From: Mikania micrantha
Lineage: Eukaryota; Streptophyta; Magnoliopsida; Asterales; Asteraceae
DNA length: 64,000 bases
NCBI GenBank assembly: GCA_009363875.1
Contig: CM018682.1
Span: forward strand, 66,114,031 to 66,178,030
Direction: 5' to 3'
The notes under the pieces were generated by a model. The model did not search any database. It saw nothing but the letters and a program-made list of their open reading frames with translations, and was not told the DNA's origin. A program made the position numbers and the translations under genes. Positions 56,626 through 64,000 of the stretch are shown here, piece by piece. Numbering within the stretch: the first letter of the stretch is position 1; each line of letters begins with the position of its first letter.

Positions 56626-57889
56626 AGTTTGTACTCCTCAAGGCTAATGTATCATCAAATAAATGCAGGTATTTGAGTTTCATCTGATCTTCGCGTTCCA
56701 AGGTAAATTCCAGTCCTCGCCTTGAGTTCCAACGGACCTTTACTATTGGGATGTGACTTTGTTTCAACCGTTTCACCTCTCGATCCATGATTTCCACTGG
56801 TTCCTCTATGAAATGTAATTGATCATCAATTTGAATTTCTTCTAGCGGTATTACTAGTGTTTCATCTGACAAACGTTTCTTGAGTTTCGATACATGAAAT
56901 GTGTCATGCACCCCACTGAGTTCCAGTGGTAGTTTGAGTTTGTATGCAACGGGTCCAACCTTTCGAATGATTTCAAATGGCCCTATGTATCGAGGGTTCA
57001 ATTTGCCACGTTTTCCGAATCTTACAACTCCTTTCCAAGGTGAGACCTTCAACATGACTCGATCTCCAACTTGGAAAGACAATGGTTTGCGTCTTACGTC
57101 TGCATAGCTCTTCTGACGATCTTGTGCGGCTCGTAGTCTGTCTCGAATTTTGAAGATTTTATTTGTCGTTTCCTAAATGATTTCTGGCCCTGTGAGTTGA
57201 CTTTCACCAACCTCGGTCCAGCATATAGGGGATCGGCATTTACGGCCGTACAACACTTCAAATGGTGCAACTTTGATGCTCGTGTGATAGCTATTGTTGT
57301 ATGAGAATTCAATCATAGGCAGATGTGTATCCCATCTGCTTCCAAAATCAATCACACATGCTCAAAGCATGTCTTCCAAAGTTTGGATAGTTCTTTCGCT
57401 CTGACCATCCATTTGAGGATGATATGTTCTACTCATATCCAAACGAGTATCCAATGCATCATGTAGGGTTTGCCATACTCATGAGGTGAATTTGTTGTCT
57501 CGATCTGAGATGATGGAGGTTGGAATCCCATGTCGGGAAACTACTTCCTTGATGTAAGCCTTGTGAGTTTGTCCATTTTATCAGTTTCTTTCATAGGCAA
57601 GAAATGTGCAAACTTTGTGAGACGGTCGACTATTACCCAGATAGTGTCATAGCCATTAGAAGTTCTGGGTAGTTTTGTGACAAAGTCCATTGTAATCTGA
57701 TCCCACTTCCATTGTGGAATCTCTAGTTGTTGCAACAACCCTGATGGTTTTTGATATTCGGCTTTAACCTTAGAGTAGGTTAGACATTTGCTAACATAAA
57801 GAGCGATGTCAGCCTTCATGTTAGCCACCAATACTGCTCTTTGAGATCATGATACATTTTATCAGAGCCAGGGTGTACAGAGTATCGAG
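56624..57889 (-). pseudogene. F integrase (interrupted by G; broken)
   Basis: From 57889: [20 protein letters not shown], then a disrupted WW-P stretch, [12 protein letters not shown] (second Cys of CLTC is Tyr) and [11 protein letters not shown]. Frameshift near 57545, a lost stretch around 57355-57540 with stops, then [19 protein letters not shown] and [13 protein letters not shown] at 57173-57175 (GPEII*), a further frame change near 57090, then [36 protein letters not shown] and tail [13 protein letters not shown]...YLHLF ending at 56624. RNase H, RT, PR, gag and 5' LTR should lie right of G, outside the window. Confidence 0.88.
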
Positions 57890-58280
57890 TGTCACACCCC
57901 CAAATTTCAACTAACGGAATCATACCGTTTGGGACGTGACAAACCAGGATCTCAGATCATTAGACATAACGAAGACCTCTATATGCTTATCAAACATAAC
58001 TTTGGTCTTAATTGAAAAATTCAGAGTTTAAAACATTGCGGAAGCGTTTGTAAAACGTAAAACAAATCAATGTTTTCAAAATGTAAATTACAATAATAAT
58101 GTCTCAAACATTCAAATCCAAATCAACTGTAATGTAAAATATGCATGAGACTCGATCTCCTAGTCCATGCTTGCTTGTTCATGTACCTTAACGTCCTGAG
58201 AAAACATGTAAATCAAGTCAACACAAAGGTTGGTGCATACACAGGTTTGTTTGATCACAAATGTTTAAAACATCTGAGTT
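57890..58280 (-). mobile_element. Inverted 3' tail of a D/G-type LTR
   Basis: Starts TGTCACACCCCC and is the reverse complement of the last ~375 bp of D's LTR (34490-34861), including the acceptor region (GAGAAAACATG near 58198). Homology stops at about 58280, where G's leader starts on the plus strand. F IN is broken exactly at its end, so it marks a true insertion end; left flank TCGAG. Confidence 0.85.
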
Positions 58281-58316
58281 TTGCATAGTATTTACATATG
58301 GTATTATGTAACAGAT

Positions 58317-58865
58317 ATGGCAGCACCATCACCTCCACACGTGATCGTACTTGAGGACGAGGAGCCGATAGCTCCAGCATTTCAGGGTTATGAGGAGGAT
58401 CCCGAGGAGGCCCCAGTGGAGGATTCGGAGGAGGATCCCGATGAGGACGACTCGGAGGAGGATCTAGTGGAGGATCCTGGGGAGGACCCACAGGAAGCTC
58501 CTGAGGAGGATCCTGCTGAGGAGTCATCCGACCGGATGCCACCGACATTTCGTGCCTCTAAGAGGCCACGATTTGAGTATGATGATATCGCCCGATTGAC
58601 CTGGGAGTCAAAGTGGGCTGATGATAGGATCGAGCACCTTGCGCAGGAGCTCAGAGATGTAAATGCTCGATACGCAGAGCTTCGTAGTATAGTCCAGGGG
58701 ATGGAGTCTCTCATCGTACATCTGACTACACGAGTGCAGAAAGAGGAACACCGAGCCGACATCGCTGAGGGGAGATTGATTGCGTTGGAGGATCAGTTTA
58801 TATCTGACGCAGAGGAGGAAGAGGAAGAGGAGGAGATACCAACACAGGATATTGAGGATGCCTGA
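58317..58865 (+). CDS. G extra ORF: acidic, basic-patch, coiled-coil protein
   Basis: The start at 58317 (MAAPSPPHVIVLEDEEP) aligns with D's MASSSVPYVIIDDSEDEEP; an upstream in-frame ATG at 58281 falls in rearranged leader. 182 residues: acidic EEDP-type region 25-70, NLS-like SKRPR (81-85), coiled coil about 88-160 (WADDRIEHLAQELRDVNARY onward) and an acidic tail from 164. It is shorter in the acid repeat than D (228 aa). The frame is open although gag-pol of G has at least five lesions, which may be chance in a short ORF or a sign of slower decay. Function unknown; it has lost its promoter LTR. Confidence 0.72.
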   Translation: MAAPSPPHVIVLEDEEPIAPAFQGYEEDPEEAPVEDSEEDPDEDDSEEDLVEDPGEDPQEAPEEDPAEESSDRMPPTFRASKRPRFEYDDIARLTWESKWADDRIEHLAQELRDVNARYAELRSIVQGMESLIVHLTTRVQKEEHRADIAEGRLIALEDQFISDAEEEEEEEEIPTQDIEDA

Positions 58866-59097
58866 TTTTTTTTATTTAGTTTAAATCTAGAAGGGGCGGG
58901 TTGTGTCCCTGTATTAGATGTTTGAAATCTTATGTTTTGATATTGAAAGTATTATAATCAATTATCTATTGGAAAGTTATTACTTATTGCCAACAATTGT
59001 GTTAAATCATACAGTTACATGTTTGTTTGTTGTATTGTTTACACATTTCACATTAGACTTTGATAACTCTCTAACACTCATTCTAACTATGAAGATC

Positions 59098-60173
59098 ATG
59101 GCTGGCGAGAACATACATATGACAGTTGCTGAGCTCAATGAGCTGATCAACAACAGGGTCGTGGAGGCTATCGCGAACTACACCCAGACACACATGACAG
59201 GACCACATGGTCCAGCAGGGGGATTGGTGAACCCACAGGTGTGCACGTTCAAAACGTTTTTGGATTGCAAACCGCATAATTTCAAAGGATCGGAGGGGGC
59301 CATTGGACTCCTACGATGGATTGAAAAGGCGGAATTAGTGTTTGAGATGTGCAACTGTCCTGAAGGGAGTAAAGTTAAGTACGCTACGGGAACTTTGGAG
59401 GGTCTAGCATTGACCTGGTGGAACTCCAACTTTCAAACATTGGGATTGGGAGAAGCTAATGCCTTAACCTGGAATGGGTTCAAGACATTACTGCAAGAGG
59501 AGTATTGTCCTCGCAGTGAAATACAAAAGCTGGAAGATGAATATTGGCATCCGAATATGGAGGGGTCTAATATCGAGGAGTACACTACTCGATCACTTGA
59601 ACTAGCCAGACTCCTACCTCACATGGCTACTCTGCCGAGCAAGTGGATTGAGAGGTACATTGGGGGATTAGTGCCTCAGATCCAGGGGTTAGTCACTTCT
59701 GCAAATCCCACCACTATTCAACAAGCTGTTCGGTTGTCGCATCAACTGACTGATCAGGCAGTGCTACAAGGAACTCTGCCTAAACGAACAGCAGCTACTA
59801 AAGTGGGAGACCACAAGAGGAAGTGGGAAAGCAGCAATTCCAAGAATTTCAGCCAACAATTGTTTCAGCAGAACCGCAAGCAGGATTCAACCAAAACTTA
59901 TCACAATTCGAACAGTGGCCAGCAGTCATCTGGGGGTATATTGGTAAATACCCAAAGTGCAACAAATGTGGATTCCATCATGTCGGGAATCCGTGTGATA
60001 AGTACCGGCGCCAACGATGCGGTAAAGCGGGTCATGCAGCTAAGGATTGCCATGGGGAACAGCAAAACAACTCCAACAATCAGAACAACAATCAGAACAA
60101 CAATCAGAACAACAATCAGAAAGGGTGTTACGAGTGTGGCAAGCTGGGGCATTTCAAAAAGGATTGCCCATAA
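59098..60173 (+). pseudogene. G gag (frameshift and nonsense)
   Basis: The start [20 protein letters not shown] matches D. Capsid motifs [18 protein letters not shown] and ALTWWNSN are intact. Near 59930 (SSGG|YIGK) a base change in length shifts the frame into the knuckle region CNKCGFHHVGNPC, QRCGKAGHAAKDC, CYECGKLGHFKKDC. TAA at 60171-60173 replaces Gln just after the last knuckle (DCP*L). An Asn/Gln repeat separates the last two knuckles. Confidence 0.9.
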
Positions 60174-61820
60174 CTCAAGATGGGCGGGACTAATGATGCA
60201 AATGGCAACGGTAATGGCAACGGTAACAACAACAATAACAACAACAATGGTACTTGGGGCAGGGCGTTTGTGATCGGAGGACGTCAGGCACGGGAGGATC
60301 CCAACATTGTTACGGGTACGTTCCTCTTGAATAATCACTATGCCTCTATGCTATTTGATACTGGTGTAGACCGGAGTTTTGTATCTAGTTCATTTTCTAA
60401 GTTGCTAAATGTTAGTCCCACTGCCTTAGAAAATCCATACATTGTAGAACTAGCTGATGGCAAGTTAATTGTAGTTGAAAAAATCCTTAAGGGATGTATC
60501 CTTGACTTGATGGGTCAAATACTGGAAATTGACCTTATGCCTATCACTTTAGGCAGTTTTGATGTAGTCATTGGCATGGACTGGTTGTCGAAACACCAGG
60601 CTGAAATAGTATGCCATGAAAAGATCGTTCATATACCTCTCTCACATGGGGAGACACTGTATGTACAAGGTGAGAAGAGCAGTACGCCACTGCGTCTCAT
60701 ATCTTGTATGAAAGCACACAAATGTCTGCGTAAAGGTCATATAGCAGTTATAGCACTTATAACTGAGAAGCCGGTAGCTGAGAAGAAGATCGAAGACATC
60801 CCAGTGGTTTGTGAATTTCCTGAAGTATTTCCAGAAGACTTACCGGGATTACCACCTATCAGACAAGTGGAATTCCGAATCGACCTTACACAAGACGCAG
60901 CACCGATAGCTAGGGCGCCTTATCGACTTGCACCATCTGAAATGCAAGAGTTATCTACACAACTGCAAGAGTTGTTGGATAAGGGCTTCATACGACCTAG
61001 TTTTTCACCATGGGGAGCTCCACTATTATTTGTTATGAAAAAGGACGGGACTTTCCGTATGTGTATCAATTACCGGGAACTTAACAAAGTTACCATCAAA
61101 AACCGGTATCCGTTACCTAGAATTGACGATCTGTTTGATCAATTGCAAGGTTCGAGTTACTACTCGAAGATTGATCTCAGGTCTGTTTATCATCAACTCA
61201 GAGTCCAAGAGGAAGATATTCCAAAGACAGCATTCAGAATGCGCTATGGCCATTACGAATTCTTGGTCATGCCGTTTGGATTGACGAACGCTGCAGCGGT
61301 ATTCATGGATCTCATGAATCGAGTTTGCAAACCTTATCTTGATAAGTTTGTCGTTGTTTTCATTGATGACATTCTCATCTATTCTCAGACTGAGGAGGAG
61401 CATGCTGAGCACCTTCGATTGCTGTTAGAATTACTGAAACAAGAACAATTGTATGCTAAGTTCTCAAAATGTGACTTATGGATGCGAGAGGTTCAATTCT
61501 TGGGTCTTATAGTCAATGAAAAGGGCATACATTTTGATACAGCGAAAATTGAAGAGATTAAGAATTTGGAAGCACCAAAGACCCCTACCGAGGTACGACA
61601 ATTCCTTGGTTTGGCGGGTTATTACTGACGATTCATTGAGGGTTTCTCAAAGATCGCTCAACCACTTACAGCTCTTACTCACAAAGGGACGAAGTATAAC
61701 TGGACGGATAAAAAGGAAACTGCATTCCAACTATTGAAACAAAAACTCTGCAGCGCACCGATTTTGTCCTTGCCGGAAGGAACAGAAGACTTTGTGGTGT
61801 ATTGTGACGCATTCGCATAG
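60174..61820 (+). pseudogene. G protease and RT (nonsense codons)
   Basis: Protease reads [11 protein letters not shown] (Val for Ala beside the catalytic Asp). RT keeps FIDDILIYS but has CINYRELNK (Asn for Asp) and SVYHQ for SGYHQ. TGA at 61626-61628 (GLAGYY*RF) and TAG at 61818-61820 (CDAFA*GLG) stop translation. The Asn/Gly tract before PR is shorter than in D. Confidence 0.9.
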
Positions 61821-63650
61821 GGTTTGGGGTGTGTGTTGATGCAACGTGATAAAGTGATTGCTTATGCGTCACGACAACTGAGACCGCACGAAAAGAATTA
61901 CACCACTCATGACTTGGAGTTGGGGGCAGTGGTATTTGCCTTGAAGATTTGGAGGCATTACCTATATGGAACCAAGTGTACCATTTACACTGATCATAAG
62001 AGTTTGCAATATATCTTTGATCAGAAGGAACTCAATATGAGACAGCGACGGTGGGTCGAGTTGTTGAACGACTACGAATGCGCCATCAAGTACCATCCGG
62101 GAAAAGCTAATGTGGTAGCTGATGCTCTAAGTAGAAAAGACAAAACATCAACAAGACGGGTTCGCGCACTTATGATGACAATACATACTGACTTACCTGA
62201 CAAGGTACGTAGTGCTCAACTTGAAGCCTTAGAAAAGGATAACTTGGAACAGGAATCCTTACGAGGAATGGAAAAACAATTGGATATTATGCCTGATGGA
62301 ACTCGTTGTTTCATTAATCGACTTTGGATACCTTTGCATGGTGGTTTATGAGAACTCGTGATGGATGAAGCGTACAAGTCTAGATATTCAGTCCATCCGG
62401 GGTCAGACAAAATGTATCATGACTTGAAAGCACTGTATCGGTGGCCTCATATGAAAGCCGACATTGCTAAGTACGTTAGCAAATGTTTGACTTGTTCGAA
62501 AGTGAAAGTGGAATATCAGAAACCATCTGGTTTACTGCAACAACCAGAAATACCGATGTGGAAATGGGAACAGATTTCGATGGATTTCATCACTAAGTTA
62601 CCCCGTACATCAAGTGGTTGTGATACGATATGGGTAATTGTTGACCGATTAACGAAATCTGCACATTTCGTGGCAATTAAAGAAACCGAAAAAATGAAGA
62701 AATTGACTCGCATTTACATCAAGGAAGTGGTAGCGCGACATGGTGTACCAATTTCTATCATATCAGATCGGGATGCCCGATTTACTTCAAACTTTTGGAA
62801 ATCTCTCCATAAGTCATTGGGAACTCGTTTAGACATGAGTACTGCCTATCATCCGCAAACCGACGGTCAGAGTGAACGTACGATTCAGACGCTCGAAGAC
62901 ATGTTACGAGCTTGTGTCATTGATTTTGGCGATAGCTGGGAAAACCACTCGCCGTTAGAGGAATTATCTTACAACAACAGTTATCATACGAGTATTCAAG
63001 CAGCACCATTTGAAGCTTTATATGGTCGTAAATGTCGTTCACCAGTTTGTTGGGCTGAAATTGGTTACAGTCAAATAACAGGTCCTGAACTAGTACATGA
63101 GACGACAGAGAAGATAGTTAAAATTCGGAATCGTATGGCAGCGGCTCGGAATCGACAAAAGAGTTACGCTGACAAACGTCGCAAGCCATTGGAATTTCAA
63201 GTAGCAGACCGAGTTCTTCTAAAAGTGTCACCTTGGAAAGGTGTGATACGATTCGGAAAGCGCGGGAAGCTTAGCCCACGTTACGTAGGACCTTTTGAGA
63301 TCCTGAAAAGGATTGGTCCGGTAGCGTATCAACTCAAATTACCGGATGAACTCAGTGGAGTTCATGATGTCTTTCACGTTTCGAATTTAAAGAAATGGCT
63401 TTCTGATGAGACATTGGCTGTACCACTTGAGGAGATACAAGTGGACGAACAGTTACGGTTCATTGAAGAACCAGTTGAAATCATGGACCGAGAGGTCACA
63501 CAACTCAAACAAAGCAAGATTCCGATAGTCAAAGTCCGGTGGAATTCAAGACGTGGTCCTGAATTCACATGGGAAAGGGAAGATCAAATGATGAAGAAGT
63601 ATCCTCATCTGTTCAAAACAACAACTGCAAACACTGAGAACGCACGTTAA
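61821..63650 (+). pseudogene. G RNase H and integrase (one nonsense codon)
   Basis: RNase [52 protein letters not shown] at 62349-62351 (LHGGL*ELV). [19 protein letters not shown] (Tyr for His), [47 protein letters not shown], then [15 protein letters not shown] and tail [13 protein letters not shown]...YPHLF. Otherwise close to D in length and order. Confidence 0.9.
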
Positions 63651-63686
63651 ATTTCGGGACGAAATTTCCTTCAACAAGGGGATGAT
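63649..63686 (+). promoter_or_regulatory. G palindrome and first polypurine tract
   Basis: AAATTTCGGGACGAAATTT (63649-63667), then CCTTCAACAAGGGGATGATG, as at 40538 in D. Confidence 0.85.
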
Positions 63687-64000
63687 GTGATGCTTCACAC
63701 ATCAACATTTTAGATTTCAAATTGTAAGCACAAACACTTTATGCAATTGGTTTTGTTACAAACATTTGTGCTGCATTACATTTTATGTGCTACATTTCAT
63801 ATGTTACATGTTATGGTAGTACATACATGATTAGTTTCAAACATTTGCTATGTGCGAGGTTACGTAGTACAAACAGTTGCAAACACTCATCATGTTCAAG
63901 GTTACATAGCATAGTATGATCAAACACAAACATTCACAGTTAGGTGCATTAACTAGTGTGCACGCAAACAGTTACATAGAACGATCACACTTAGGTGTGA
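63687..64000 (+). other. Start of G 3' spacer
   Basis: Matches D's 40576-40880 spacer, with GCTATGTGCGAGGTTACGTA and similar units. By analogy a second palindrome/PPT and the 3' LTR should follow beyond the window. Confidence 0.75.

Larger units (their letters stand above)
58281..64000 (+). mobile_element. Ty3/gypsy chromovirus G, decayed relative of D
   Basis: Extra ORF, gag-pol, palindrome/PPT and the start of a D-like 3' spacer, colinear with D from about 35 nt before the extra ORF. The 5' LTR in the proper orientation and the PBS are missing; the 3' LTR is beyond the window. Confidence 0.9.

Noticed and set aside
1..64000. Any host plant gene
   Set aside because: Every coding match is to gag-pol or the element's extra ORF; gaps are LTR, leader or repeat sequence.

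Overview
The window is plant nuclear DNA made almost entirely of nested LTR retrotransposons. I found no host gene, rRNA, true tRNA, CRISPR array or prokaryotic feature. Every pol fragment is Ty3/gypsy (Metaviridae) in the order PR-RT-RNaseH-IN. Each IN with a preserved 3' end carries a GPF/Y region and a chromodomain-like tail, which points to chromoviruses close to the Tekay/Del lineage. Readable primer-binding sites match initiator tRNA-Met. AT-rich DNA, 1.4-4 kb LTRs and deep nesting suggest a large, repeat-rich eudicot genome; Asteraceae is a guess only.

Layout. (1) 1-7859, minus: element A, cut by the window start in IN, with decayed pol and gag, an extra upstream ORF and a 5' LTR. (2) 7860-8108: the tail of a plus-strand LTR. 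(3) 8102-9410 and 21773-23146: LTR, PBS and leader of an older element X. (4) 9411-21767, plus: element B, complete but decayed, inserted in X with target duplication TTAAC. (5) 23147-24302 and 55374-57889, minus: element F (3' LTR plus IN), apparently inserted in the X leader. Inside F's LTR lies element B3 (plus, 24303-55373). Inside B3's gag lie two minus-strand elements, C (26647-44917) and E (45007-50127), each with an exact 3' LTR end and a deleted 5' part. Inside C's integrase lies element D (plus, 31844-44120). (6) 57890-64000: an inverted LTR tail fused to element G (plus), breaking F's pol and running off the window.

D is the youngest and only intact copy. Both LTRs are 3018 bp and I see three differences between them. 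It has a TCTTT target duplication, a PBS, an intact extra ORF (35045-35731) and one uninterrupted gag-pol frame (35980-40539). G is a decayed relative, while A is a more distant family with the same extra-ORF layout.

Four signals go beyond ordinary transposon annotation. First, an extra ORF between 5' LTR and gag in A, D and G encodes an acidic stretch (clear in D and G), a basic NLS-like patch and a coiled coil. Second, every LTR family carries an intron-like module: a GTGAG-type donor, a CCCC...GGGG pair, and in most copies a branch-site-like motif and a TTTTCTCAG-type acceptor. Third, an ~85-nt hairpin cassette recurs seven times in B, C and E, with base changes that preserve pairing. Fourth, a palindrome overlapping or closely following the pol stop precedes the polypurine tract in all seven elements whose pol 3' end is visible, again with paired substitutions.
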